Part shown: piece by piece, positions 40,101 through 53,838 of the stretch
How the letters are laid out: every line of letters begins with the position of its first letter
How positions within the stretch are numbered: position 1 is the stretch's first letter
From: Hydractinia symbiolongicarpus
Lineage: Eukaryota; Cnidaria; Hydrozoa; Anthoathecata; Hydractiniidae
Length of the DNA stretch: 64,000 nt
Direction of reading: 5' to 3'
NCBI RefSeq assembly: GCF_029227915.1
Contig: NC_079880.1
Location: forward strand, 28,701,501-28,765,500
The notes under the pieces: model-generated
Database searches by the model: none
The model's input: only the letters and a program-made list of their open reading frames with translations
What the model was told of the DNA's origin: nothing
Made by a program: the position numbers and the translations under genes

Positions 40101-43100
40101 ATCGTTCTGGAAATGAGTTTACTCACAGGGTACTTTCTATGTATACATTCGACTATACGGGACAAGCCCGGGATTTACGGGAAATCGCGGGTTTTCGTTT
40201 GCCGGCGATTAAACCTCTTTCATTAAGCGTCTCATCAAAAATGAAAACTTTTTTGAAAACTACAAGTCTCATGCGTTTTAGTGGTGAAAAATTTTTTTAA
40301 AAAATCGTTCGGGAAATGAGTTTACTCCCTGGGTACTTTCTTTGTATACTTTTGACTTTACGGGCCGAGTCCGGGATTTACGGTAAATTGCGGGTTTTCG
40401 TTTGCCGGCGATTAAACTTCTTTTATTCAGTGTCTCATCAAAAAGGAAAACATTTTTGAAAACTACAAGTCTCATGCGTTTTAGTGGTGAAAAGGTAATT
40501 TAAAAAATCGTTCGGGAAATAAGTTTACTCCCTGGGTACTTTCTTTGTATACTTTTGACTTTACGGGCCGAGTCCGGGATTTACGGTAAATTGCGGGTTT
40601 TCGTTTGCCGGCGATTAAACTTCTTTTATTCAGTGTCTCATCAAAAAGAAAAACATTTTTGAAAACTACAAGTCTCATGCGTTTTAGTGGTGAAAAGGTA
40701 ATTTAAAAAATCGTTTTGGAATTGAGTTTACTCACAGGGTACTTTCTTTATATACATTCAACTATACAGGCCAAGCCCGGGATTTACGGGAAATCGCGGG
40801 TTTTCGTTTGCCGGCGATTAAACTTCTTTTATTCAGCGTCTCATCAAAAATGAAAACATTTTTGAAAACTACAAGTCTCATGCGTTTTAGTGGTGAAAAA
40901 ATAACTTAAAAAATCGTTCGGGAAATGAGTATACTCCCTGGGTACTTTCTTTGTATACTTTTGACTATACGGGCCGAGTCCAGGGTTTACGGAAAATGGC
41001 GGGTTTTCGTTTGCCGGCGATTAAACTCCTTTTATTCAGCGTCTCATCAAAAATGAAAACATTTTTAAAAACTACAAGTCTCATGGGCTTTAGTGGTGAA
41101 ATAATAATTTAAAAAATCGTTCGGGAAATGAGTTTACTCCCTGGGTATTTTCTTTGAGTACATTTGACTATACGGGCCGAGTATGGTATTTACGGGAAAT
41201 CGCAGGTTTTCGTTTGCCGGCGATTAAACTTCTTTTATTCAGCGTCTTATCAAAAACGAAAACATTCTTGAAAACTACAAGTCTCATGCGATTTAGCGGT
41301 GAAAAGATAATTTAAAAAATCGTTCGGGATATGAGTTTACTCCCTGGGTACTTTCTTTGTATACTTTTGACTATACGGGCAGAGTCCGGGAGTTACGGGA
41401 AGTCGCGGCTTTTCGTTTGCCGGCGATTAAACGCCTTTTATTCAGCGTTTCATTAAAAATGAAAACACTTTTAAAAACTACAAGTCTCATTGGATTTAGT
41501 GGTGAAAAGATAGGTTAAAAAATCGTTCCGGAAATGAGTTTACTCACAGGGTACTTTCTTTGTATACTTTTAACTATACGGGCCAAGCCCGGGATTTACG
41601 GGAAATCGCGGGTTTTCGTTTGCCGGCGATTAAACTTCTTTTATTCAGCGTTTCATCAAAAATGAAAACGTGTTTGAAAACTACAAGTCTCATGGGCTTT
41701 AGTGGTTAAATAATAATTTAAAAAATCGTTCGGGAAAAGAGTTTACTCCCAGGGTACTTTTTTGTATACTTTTGACTTTACGGGCCGAGTCCGGGATTTA
41801 CGGTAAATTGCGGGTTTTCGTTTGCCGGCGATTAAACTTCTTTTATTCAGTGTCTCATCAAAAAGGAAAACATTTTTGAAAACTACAAGTCTCATGCGTT
41901 TTAGTGGTGAAAAGGTAATTTAAAAAATCGTTTTGGAATTGAGTTTACTCACAGGGTACTTTCTTTATATACATTCAACTATACAGGCCAAGCCCGGGAT
42001 TTACGGGAAATCGCGGGTTTTCGTTTGCCGGCGATTAAACTTCTTTTATTCAGCGTCTCATCAAAAATGAAAACATTTTTGAAAACTACAAGTCTCATGC
42101 GTTTTAGTGGTGAAAAAATAACTTAAAAAATCGTTCGGGAAATGAGTATACTCCCTGGGTACTTTCTTTGTATACTTTTGACTATACGGGCCGAGTCCAG
42201 GGTTTACGGAAAATGGCGGGTTTTCGTTTGCCGGCGATTAAACTCCTTTTATTCAGCGTCTCATCAAAAATGAAAACATTTTTAAAAACTACAAGTCTCA
42301 TGGGCTTTAGTGGTGAAATAATAATTTAAAAAATCGTTCGGGAAATAAGTTTACTCCCTGGGTATTTTCTTTGAGTACATTTGACTATACGGGCCGAGTA
42401 TGGTATTTACGGGAAATCGCAGGTTTTCGTTTGCCGGCGATTAAACTTCTTTTATTCAGCGTCTTATCAAAAACGAAAACATTCTTGAAAACTACAAGTC
42501 TCATGCGATTTAGCGGTGAAAAGATAATTTAAAAAATCGTTCGGGATATGAGTTTACTCCCTGGGTACTTTCTTTGTATACTTTTGACTATACGGGCAGA
42601 GTCCGGGAGTTACGGGAAGTCGCGGCTTTTCGTTTGCCGGCGATTAAACGCCTTTTATTCAGCGTTTCATTAAAAATGAAAACACTTTTAAAAACTACAA
42701 GTCTCATTGGATTTAGTGGTGAAAAGATAATTTAAAAAATCGTTCCGGAAATGAGTTTACTCACAGGGTACTTTCTTTGTATACTTTTAACTATACGGGC
42801 CAAGCCCGGGATTTACGGGAAATCGCGGGTTTTCGTTTGCCGGCGATTAAACTTCTTTTATTCAGCGTTTCATCAAAAATGAAAACGTGTTTGAAAACTA
42901 CAAGTCTCATGGGCTTTAGTGGTTAAATAATAATTTAAAAAATCGTTCGGGAAAAGAGTTTACTCCCAGGGTACTTTTTTGTATACTTTTGACTTTAAAG
43001 GCCGAGTCCGGGACTTACGGGAAATCGCAGATTTTCGTTTGCCGGCGATTAAATTTCTTTTATTCAGCGTCTCATCAAAAATGAAAACATTTTTGAAAAC

Positions 43101-46100
43101 AACAAGTCTCATGGGCTTTAGTGGTGAAATAATAATTTAAAAATTCGTTCGGGAAATGAGTTTACTTCCTGGGTATTTTCTTTGTGTACATTTGACTATA
43201 CGGGCCGAGTCTGGGATTTACGGGAAATCGCAGGTTTTCGTTTGCCGGCGATTAAACTTCTTTTATTCAGCGTCTTATCAAAAACGAAAACATTCTTGAA
43301 AACTACAAGTCTCATGCGATTTAGCGGTGAAAAGATAATTTAAAAAATCGTTCGGGATATGAGTTTACTCCCTGGGTACTTTCTTTGTATACTTTTGACT
43401 ATACGGGCAGAGTCCGGGAGTTACGGGAAGTCGCGGCTTTTCGTTTGCCGGCGATTAAACGCCTTTTATTCAGCGTTTCATTAAAAATGAAAACACTTTT
43501 AAAAACTACAAGTCTCATTGGATTTAGTGGTGAAAAGATAATTTAAAAAATCGTTCCGGAAATGAGTTTACTCACAGGGTACTTTCTTTGTATACTTTTA
43601 ACTATACGGGCCAAGCCCGGGATTTACGGGAAATCGCGGGTTTTCGTTTGCCGGCGATTAAACTTCTTTTATTCAGCGTTTCATCAAAAATGAAAACGTG
43701 TTTGAAAACTACAAGTCTCATGGGCTTTAGTGGTTAAATAATAATTTAAAAAATCGTTCGGGAAAAGAGTTTACTCCCAGGGTACTTTTTTGTATACTTT
43801 TGACTTTAAAGGCCGAGTCCGGGACTTACGGGAAATCGCAGATTTTCGTTTGCCGGCGATTAAATTTCTTTTATTCAGCGTCTCATCAAAAATGAAAACA
43901 TTTTTGAAAACAACAAGTCTCATGGGCTTTAGTGGTGAAATAATAATTTAAAAATTCGTTCGGGAAATGAGTTTACTTCCTGGGTATTTTCTTTGTGTAC
44001 ATTTGACTATACGGGCCGAGTCTGGGATTTACGGGAAATCGCAGGTTTTCGTTTGCCGGCGATTAAACTTCTTTTATTCCGCGTCTTTTCAAAAATGAAA
44101 ACATTCTTGAAAACTACAAGTCTCATGCGATTTAGCGGTGAAAAGATAATTTAAAAAATCGTTCTGGAAATGAGTTTACTCACAGGGTACTTTCTTTGTA
44201 TACATTCGACTATACGGGACAAGCCCGGGATTTACGGGAAATCGCGGTTTTTCGTTTGCCGGCGATTAAACCTCTTTCATTAAGCGTCTCATCAAAAATG
44301 AAAACATTTTTGAAAACTACAAGTCTCATGCGTTTTAGTGGTGAAAAAAATTTTTAAAAAATCGTTCGGGAAATGAGTTTACTCCCTGGGTACTTTCTTT
44401 GTTTATTTTTGACTATACGGGCCGAGTCTGGGATTTACGGGAAATCGCAGGTTTTCGTTTGCCGGCGATTAAACTTCTTTTATTCAGCGTCTCACCAAAA
44501 ATAAAAGCATTTTTGAAAATTACAAGTCTCATGCGTTTTAGTGGTGAAAAAATAATTTAAAAAATCGTTCGGGAAATAAGTTTACTCCCTGGGTACTTTC
44601 TTTGTATACTTTTGACTTTACGGGCCGAGTCCGGGATTTACGGTAAATTGCGGGTTTTCGTTTGCCGGCGATTAAATTTCTTTTATTCAGTGTCTCATCA
44701 AAAAGGAAAACATTTTTGAAAACTACAAGTCTCATGCGTTTTAGTGGTGAAAAAATAATTTAAAAAATCGTTCGGGAAATAAGTTTACTCCCTGGGTACT
44801 TTCTTTGTATACTTTTGACTTTACGGGCCGAGTCCGGGATTTACGGTAAATTGCGGGTTTTTGTTTGCCGGCGATTAAAACTCTTTCATTAAGCGTCTCA
44901 TGAAAAATGAAAACATTTTTGAAAACTACAAGTCTCATGCGTTTTAGTGGTGAAAAGGTAATTTAAAAAATCGTTTTGGAATTGAGTTTACTCACAGGGT
45001 ACTTTCTTTATATACATTCAACTATACAGGCCAAGCCCGGGATTTACGGGAAATCGCGGGTTTTCGTTTGCCGGCGATTAAACTTCTTTTATTCAGCGTC
45101 TCATCAAAAAAGAAAACATTTTTGAAAACTACAAGTCTCATGCGTTTTAGTGGTGAAAAAATAATTTAAAAAATCGTTCTGGAAATGAGTTTACTTCCTG
45201 GGTACTTTCTTTGTATACATTCGACTACACGGGCCAAGCCCGGGATTTACGGGAAATCGCGGGTTTTTGTTTGCCGGCGATTAAAACTCTTTCATTAAGC
45301 GTCTCATGAAAAATGAAAACATTTTTGAAAACTACAAGTCTTATGCGTTTTAGTGGTGATAAAAAAACTTAAAATATCGTTCTGGAAATGAGTTTACTCC
45401 CTGGGTACTTTCTTTGCATACATTCGACTACACGGGCCAAGCCCGGGATTTAGGGGAAATCGCTGGTTTTCGTTTGCCGGCGATTAAACCTCTTTCATTA
45501 AGCGTCTCATCAAAAATGAAAACATTTTTGAAAACTACAAGTCTCATGCGTTTTAGTGGTGAAAAAATAATTTAAAAAATCGTTCTGGAAATGAGTTTAC
45601 TCCCTGGGTACTTTCTTTGTATACATTCGACTACACGGGCCAAGCCCGGGATTTAGGGGAAATCGCTGGTTTTCGTTTGCCGGCGATTAAACCTCTTTCA
45701 TTAAGCGTCTCATCAAAAATGAAAACATTTTTGAAAACTACAAGTCTCATGCGTTTTAGTGGTGAAAAAATAATTTAAAAAATCGTTCGGGAAAGGAGTT
45801 TACTCCCTGGGTACTTTCTTTGTATACTTTTGACTATACGGGCCGAGTCCGGGATTTACGGGAAATCGCGGGTTTTCGTTTGCCGGCGATTAAACCTCTT
45901 TCATTAAGCGTCTCATCAAAAATAAACACATTTTTGAAAACTACAAGTCTCATGCGCTTTATTGGTGAAAAAATAATTTAAAAAATCGTTCTGGAAATGA
46001 GTTTACTTCTTGGGTACTTTCTTTGTATACATTCGACTACACGGCCAAGCCCGGGATTTAGGGGAAGTCGCTGGTTTTCGTTTGCCGGCGATTAAACCTC

Positions 46101-48172
46101 TTTCATTAAGCGTCTCATCAAAAATGAAAACATTTTTGAAAACTACAAGTCTCATGCGTTTTAGTGGTGAAAAAATAAATTAAAAAATCGTTCGGGAATT
46201 GAGTTTACTCCCTGGGTACTTTCTTTGTATACTTTTGACTATACGGGCCAAGCCCGGTATTTACGGGAAATCGCGGGTTTTCGTTTGCCGGCGATTAAAC
46301 TTCTTTTATTCAGCGTCTTATCAAAAATGAAAACATTTTTGAAAACTACAAGTCTCATGCGTTTTAGTGGTGAAAAAATAATTTAAAAAATCGTTCTGGA
46401 AATGAGTTTACTCCCTGGGTATTTTCTTTGTATACATTCGACTACACGGGCCAAGCCCGGGATTTACGGTAAATTGCGCGTTTTCGTTTGCCGGCGATTA
46501 AACTTCTTTTATTCAGTGTCTCATCAAAAAGGAAAACATTTTTGAAAACTACAAGTCTCATGCGTTTTAGTGGTGAAAAAATAATTTAAAAAATCGTTCT
46601 GGAAATGAGTTTACTCCCTGGGTACTTTCTTTGTATACATTCGACTACACGGGCCAAGCCCAGGATTTGGGGGAAATCGTTGGTTTTCGTTTGCCGGCGA
46701 TTAAACCTCTTTCATTAAGCGTCTCATCAAAAATGAAAACATTTTTGAAAACTACAAGTCTCATGCGTTTTAGTGGTGAAAAAATAATTTAAAAAATCGT
46801 TCGGGAAATGAGTTTACTCCCTGGGTACTTTCTTTGTATACTTTTGACTATACGGGCCGAGTCCGGGATTTACGGAAAATCGCGGGTTTTCTTTTGCCGG
46901 CGATTAAACCTCTTTCATTAAGCGTCTCATCAAAAATGAAAACATTTCTGAAAACTACAAGTCTCATGCGTTTTAGTGGTGAAAAAATAATTTAAAAAAT
47001 CGTACTGGAAATGAGTTTACTCCCTGGGTACTTTCTTTGTATACATTCGACTACACGGGCCAAGCCCGGGATTTACGGGAAATCGCGGGTTTTTGTTTGC
47101 CGGCGATTAAAACTCTTTCATTAAGCGTCTCATGAAAAATGAAAACATTTTTGAAAACTACAAGTCTTATGCGTTTTAGTGGTGATAAAAAAACTTAAAA
47201 TATCGTTCTGGAAATGAGTTTACTCCCTGGGTACTTTCTTTGCATACATTCGACTACACGGGCCAAGCCCGGGATTTAGGGGAAATCGCTGGTTTTCGTT
47301 TGCCGGCGATTAAACCTCTTTCATTAAGCGTCTCATCAAAAATGAAAACATTTTTGAAAACTACAAGTCTCATGCGTTTTAGTGGTGAAAAAATAATTTA
47401 AAAAATCGTTCTGGAAATGAGTTTACTCCCTGGGTACTTTCTTTGTATACATTCGACTACACGGGCCAAGCCCGGGATTTAGGGGAAATCGCTGGTTTTC
47501 GTTTGCCGGCGATTAAACCTCTTTCATTAAGCGTCTCATCAAAAATGAAAACATTTTTGAAAACTACAAGTCTCATGCGTTTTAGTGGTGAAAAAATAAT
47601 TTAAAAAATCGTTCGGGAAATGAGTTTACTCCCTGGGTACTTTCTTTGTATACTTTTGACTATACGGGCCGAGTCCGGGATTTACGGGAAATCGCGGGTT
47701 TTCGTTTGCCGGCGATTAAACCTCTTTCATTAAGCGTCTCATCAAAAATGAACACATTTTTGAAAACTACAAGTCTCATGCGCTTTATTGGTGAAAAAAT
47801 AATTTAAAAAATCGTTCTGGAAATGAGTTTACTTCTTGGGTACTTTCTTTGTATACATTCGACTACACGGCCAAGCCCGGGATTTAGGGGAAGTCGCTGG
47901 TTTTCGTTTGCCGGCGATTAAACCTCTTTCATTAAGCGTCTCATCAAAAATGAAAACATTTTTGAAAACTACAAGTCTCATGCGTTTTAGTGGTGAAAAA
48001 ATAAATTAAAAAATCGTTCGGGAATTGAGTTTACTCCCTGGGTACTTTCTTTGTATACTTTTGACTATACGGGCCAAGCCCGGTATTTACGGGAAATCGC
48101 GGGTTTTCGTTTGCCGGCGATTAAACTTCTTTTATTCAGCGTCTTATCAAAAATGAAAACATTTTTGAAAAC
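28149..48172 (+). repeat. Satellite array, about 20 kb, with higher-order repeats
   Basis: Roughly 98 head-to-tail units of ~203 bp with no gene. Higher-order periods are visible: 812 bp (four units; 34049 versus 34861), about 1218 bp (six units; 41325 versus 42543) and about 1826 bp (nine units; 45335 versus 47161). Junctions of unequal exchange appear at about 30749 (a unit cut short, with a 328-bp local duplication), 32586 (odd bases GGCACGCCGGCAAAA) and 38453. The 65- to 97-codon frames repeated here are satellite artefacts. Confidence 0.95.
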
Positions 48173-51100
48173 TACAAGTCTCATGCGTTTTAATTGTGAA
48201 AAAAAAAATTTAAAATTCGCTCGGGAAATGAGTTTACACCCTGGGTACTTTCTTTATATACATTCGACTATACGGGCCGAGTCCGGGATTTACGTGCAAT
48301 CGCGGGTTTTCGTTTGCCGGCGATTAAACTCCTTTATTCAGCGTCTCATCAAAAATGAAAACATTTTTGAAAACTACAAGTCTCATGCTTTTTAGTGGTG
48401 AAAAGATAATTTAAAAAATCGTTCTGGAAATGAGTTTACTCACAGGGTACTTTCTTTGTAAGCATTCGACTATACGGGACAAGCCCGGGATTTAGGGAAA
48501 TCGTGGTATTTCGTTTGCCGGAGATTAAACCACTTTCACTAAGCGTCTCATCAAAAATGAAAACATTTCTGAAAACTACAAGTCTCATGCGTTTTAGTGG
48601 TGAAAAAATAATTTAAAAAATCGTTCGGGAAATGAGTTTACTCTTTGGTACTTTCTTTGTATACTTTTGACTATACGGCCGAGTCGGGGATTTACGGGAA
48701 GTCGCGGGTTTTCGTTTGCCGGCGATTAAACTTCTTTTATTCAGCGTCTCATCAAAAATGAAAACATTTTTGAAAACTGCAAGTCTCATGCGTTTTAGTG
48801 GCGAAAAAAATATTTAAAAAATCGTTCGGGAAATGAGTTTACTCCCTGGGTACTTTCTTTGTATACATTCGACTACACGGGCCAAGCCCGGGACTTAGGG
48901 GAAATCGCTGGTTTTCTTTTGCCGGCGATTATACCTCTTTCATTAAGCGTCTCATCAAAAATGAAAACATTTTTAAAAACTACAAGTCTCATGCGTTTTA
49001 GATGTGAAAAAATAATTTAAAAAATCGTTCGGGAAATAAGTGTACTCCCTGGGTACTTTCTTTGTATACTTTTGACTTTACGGGCCGAATCCGGGATATA
49101 CGGTAAATCGCGGTTTTTCGTTTGCTGGCGATTAAACTTCTTTTATTCAGCGTCCCATCAAAAATGAAATAATTTTTGAAAACTACAAGTCTCATGCGTT
49201 TTAGTGGTGAAAAAATAATATAAAAAATCGTTCGGGAAATGAGTTTACTCCCTGGGTACTTTCTTTGTATACTTTTGACTATACGGGCCAAGCCCGGGAT
49301 TTACGGGAAATGGCGCGTTTTCGTTTGCTGGCGATTAAACTTCTTTTAATCAGCGTCTCATCAAAAATGAAAACATTTTTGAAAACTACAAGTCTCATGG
49401 GCTTTAGTGGTAAAATAATAATTTAAAAAATCGTTCGGGAAATGAGTTTACTTCCTGGGTACTTTTTTTGCATACTTTTGACTTTACAGGCCGAGTCCGG
49501 GATTTACGGGAAATCGCAAGTTTTCGTTTGCCGGCGATTAAATCTCTTTTATTCAGCGTCTCATCAAAAATGAAAACATTTTTAAGAACTACAAGTCTCA
49601 TGCGTTTTAGTGGTTAAATAATAATTTAAAAAATCATTCGGGAAATGAGTTTACTCCCTGGGTACTTTTTTTGTATACTTTTGACTTTTCAGGCCAAGTC
49701 CGGGATTTACGGGAAATCGCAGGTTTTCATTTGCCGGCGATTAAATTTCTTTTTTTCAGCGTCTCATTAAAAATAAAAACATTTTTAAGAACTACAAGTC
49801 TCATGCGTTTTAGTGGTGAAAAAATAATTTAAAAAATCGTTCGGGAAATGAGTATACTCCCTGGGTACTTTCTTTGTATACTTTTGACTATACGGGCCGA
49901 GTCCGGGGTTTACGGGAAATAGCGGGTTTTCGTTTGCCGGCGATTAAACTCCTTTTATTCAGCGTCTCATCTAAAATGAAAACATATTTAAAAACTACAA
50001 GTCTCATGCGTTTTACTGGTGAAAAAATAATATAAAAAATTGTTCGGGAAATGAGTTTACTCCCTGGGTACTTTCTTTGTATACTTTTGACTATACGGGC
50101 CAAGCCCGGGATTTACGGGAAATGGCGGTTTTTCGTTTGCTGGCGATTAAACTTCTTTTATTCAGCGTCCCATCAAAAATGAAAACATTTTTAAAAACTA
50201 CAAGTTTCATGAGTTTTAGTGGTGAAAAAATAATATAAAAAATCGTTCGGGAAATGAGTTTACTCCCTGGGTACTTTCTTTGTATACTTTTGACTATACG
50301 GGCCAAGCCCGGGATTTACGGGAGATGGCGGGTTTTTGTTTGCTGGCGATTAAACTTCTTCTAATCAGCGTCTCATCAAAAATGAAAACATTTTTGAAAA
50401 CTACAAGTCTCATGGGCTTTAGTGGTAAAATAATAATTTAAAAAATCGTTCGGGAAATGAGTTTACTCCCTGGGTACTATTTTTGCATACTTTTGACTTT
50501 ACAGGCCGAGTCCGGGATTTACGGAAAATCGCAGGTTTTCGTTTGCCGGCGATTAAATTTCTTTTATTCAGCGTCTCATCAAAAATGAAAACATTTTTAA
50601 GAACTACAAGTCTCATGCGTTTTAGTGGTTAAATAATAATTTAAAAAATCGTTCGGGAAATGAGTTTACTCCCTGGGTACTTTTTTTGTATACTTTTGAC
50701 TTTACAGGCCGAGTCCGGGATTTACGGGAAATCGCAGGTTTTCGTTTGCCGGCGATTAAACCTCTTTCATTAAGCGTCTCATTAAAAATGAAAACATTTT
50801 TGGAAAGTACAAGTCTCATTCGTTCTATTGGTGCGGAAATAATTTGAAAAATCGTTCGGGAAGTCAGTTTACTCCCTGGGTACTTTCTTTATATACATTC
50901 AACTATATGTGCCAAGCCCGGGATTTATGGGAAATCGAGGGTTTTCGTTTGCCGGCGATTAAACTTCTTTTATTCAGCGTCTCATTAAAAATGAAAACAT
51001 TTTTGAAAACTACAAGTCTCACGCCTTTTTGTGGTGAAAAAATAATTTAAAAAATCGTTCTGGAAATGAGTTTACTCACAGGGTACTTTCTTTGTATACA

Positions 51101-52576
51101 TTCGACTATACATGCCAAGCCCGGGATTTACGGGAAATCGAGGGTTTTCGTTTGCCGGCGATAAAACCTCTTTCATTAAGCGTCTCATCAAAAATGAAAA
51201 CATTTTTGAAAACTACAAGTCTCATGCTTTTTAGTGGTGAAAAGATAATTTAAAAAATCGTTCTGGAAATGAGTTTACTCACAGGGTACTTTCTTTGTAA
51301 GCATTCGACTATACGGGACAAGCCCGGGATTTAGGGAAATCGTGGTATTTCGTTTGCCGGAGATTAAACCTCTTTCATTAAGCGTCTCATTAAAAATGAA
51401 AACATTTTTGGAAACTACAAGTATCATTCGTTCTATTGGTGCAGAAATAATTTGAAAAATCGTTCGGGAAATCAGTTTACTCCCTGGGTACTTTCTTTAT
51501 ATACATTCAACTATACGGGCCAAGCCCGGGATTTATGGGAAATCGAGGGTTTTCGTTTGCCGGCGATTAAACTTCTTTTATTCAGCGTCTCATCAAAAAT
51601 GAAAGCATTTTTGAAAACTACAAGTCTCACGCCTTTTTGTGGTGAAAAAATAATTTAAAAAATCGTTCTGGAAATCAGTTTACTCCCTGGGTACTTTCTT
51701 TATATACATTCAACTATACGGGCCAAGCCCGGGATTTATGGGAAATCGAGGGTTTTCGTTTGCCGGCGATTAAACTTCTTTTATTCAGCGTCTCATCAAA
51801 AATGAAAACATTTTTGAAAACTACAAGTCTCACGCCTTTTTGTGGTGAAAAAATAATTTAAAAAATCGTTCTGGAAATGAGTTTACTCACAGGGTACTTT
51901 CTTTGTATACATTCGACTATACATGCCAAGCCCGGGATTTACGGGAAATCGAGGGTTTTCGTTTGCCGGCGATTAAACCTCTTTCATTAAGCGTCTCATC
52001 AAAAATGAAAACATTTTTGAAAACTACAAGTGTCATGCGTTTTAGTGGTGAAAAAAAAAATTAAAAATTCGCTCGGGAAATGAGTTTACACCCTGGGTAC
52101 TTTCTTTATATACATTCGACTATACGGGCCGAGTCCGGGATTTACGTGCAATCGCGGGTTTTCGTTTGCCGGCGATTAAACTCCTTTATTCAGCGTCTCA
52201 TCAAAAATGAAAACATTTTTGAGAACTACAAGTCTCATGCTTTTTAGTGGTGAAAAGATAATTTAAAAAATCGTTCTGGAAATGAGTTTACTCACAGGGT
52301 ACTTTCTTTGTAAGCATTCGACTATACGGGACAAGCCCGGGATTTAGGGAAATCGTGGTATTTCGTTTGCCGGAGATTAAACCTCTTTCATTAAGCGTCT
52401 CATTAAAAATGAAAACATTTTTGGAAACTACAAGTATCATTCGTTCTATTGGTGCAGAAATAATTTGAAAAATCGTTCGGGAAATCAGTTTACTCCCTGG
52501 GTACTTTCTTTATATACATTCAACTATACGGGCCAAGCCCGGGATTTACGGGAAATCGCGGATTTTCGTTTGCCGG
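48173..52576 (+). repeat. Satellite array, copy 2
   Basis: Copy of about 65-4468. Examples of differences: 263 G/48371 A, 415 A/48523 G, and a TCATC/TCATT change near 2876/50984. Confidence 0.93.
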
Positions 52577-52636
52577 AAAATACCACGAGACTTGTAGTTT
52601 TCAAAAATGTTTTCATTTTTGATGAGACGCTTAATG
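52577..52636 (-). repeat. Inverted satellite patch, copy 2
   Basis: Identical to 4469-4528, showing that the inversion predates the duplication. Confidence 0.85.
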
Positions 52637-53748
52637 GTTGTTGGAAGGAAATTTTTTCTGGTATACCACAGGGGTCAATTTTGGGGCCGTTACTGTTTAA
52701 CATATTTTTAAATGATTTGCTTTTTCAATATGACGTGAATATGCCGCCCTGCTCTGATATTCTAGTGTGAAACTATGCTGACGATAATACGTTTTGTGCA
52801 TCAGCTGAAACCTTTCACGAAGTAAAATATATGTTAGAACAACTTTATAGGCCAGCAGCTTTATGGTTTTCCGATAATGGCTTGCAATTAAACGCAAGCA
52901 AATGCGATTTTATAATATTCGGAAAGCCAGAAAGTCCACAAATCCGGCATTTAAATTTAAATGGAGCAATTTTATCTGCATCCAAATGTGTAAAGCTTCT
53001 TGGTATTAAATTTGACAGTCAACTTACTTTTGCAGATCATATAAACACACTTTGCAAAAGAGCTAGCTGTAAATCTAATGCCCTGAAGAGAATTTCCTGG
53101 ATTGTTGATAATAAACAGAAAAGTTTATTATATGCAACATTCATAGCATCTGAGTTCAATTATTGTCCTTTAGTCTGGGGATTTAATAGCAGGAAATCTA
53201 TTTCAAAGGTGGATAGAGTTTTAAAAAGGGCAAGGTCTCAGTCTAAAGTGGAATCCATTTCTTCTACGAAAAGAATTCATATGCAACATTGTAGACAATT
53301 ACTAAAAGAGGTCTACAAGACGAAATGGAAATTGAATCCTTCCTACATGGAAGGTGTGTTTCAGTTTAGAAATGATACTGGATATAATTTAAGGTCATCA
53401 AGTGCTTTAGTTAGACCTAGAATAAAATCTTCAAAATATGGGCTGCAAACATTTGGATATATAGCCTCCCAATTATGGAATTCTCTTCCTGATGAAATCA
53501 AATCTGCAGAGTCTTTGGTCAAATTCTGTAGAACTATGGGCGAATTTTCTTCTTTCCAATGCAAATGTCGGATCTGTGCAGAATACATAATTAATTTAGG
53601 GATTATTTATTTTTCGTTTAAACAGTCGATTTTAATTAGTCTTAATAGACTAACCATCTTCTCCAGCAGAGTCTTTCATGTTTTTCAGCCAAAAGCTTCC
53701 GGATTGATTCTACTAGAGAAATGGTATTTTATTATTATATATTATTAG
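52637..53748 (+). pseudogene. Reverse transcriptase fragment, copy 2
   Basis: Same 5' truncation and the same in-frame TGA (52768-52770) before NYADD. One residue differs after the stop (Ser in copy 1, Pro here, in the EQLYRxAA block). Confidence 0.88.
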
Positions 53749-53838
53749 TTTTTTTATTAGTATATTTTATTAGTATATTTTAAATCTTTTGTACATTATC
53801 GACTATAAATAAAGCAATCTATCTATCTATCTATCTAT
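52637..53838 (+). mobile_element. 5'-truncated non-LTR retrotransposon, copy 2
   Basis: Copy of 4529-5730 with the same (ATCT)n end and the same 5' junction. One change seen, T to C at 52851. Confidence 0.9.

Noticed and set aside
28149-48172. CRISPR-like regular repeat
   Set aside because: Whole ~203-bp units are tandem and similar throughout; there are no short repeats with unique spacers, and the context is eukaryotic.
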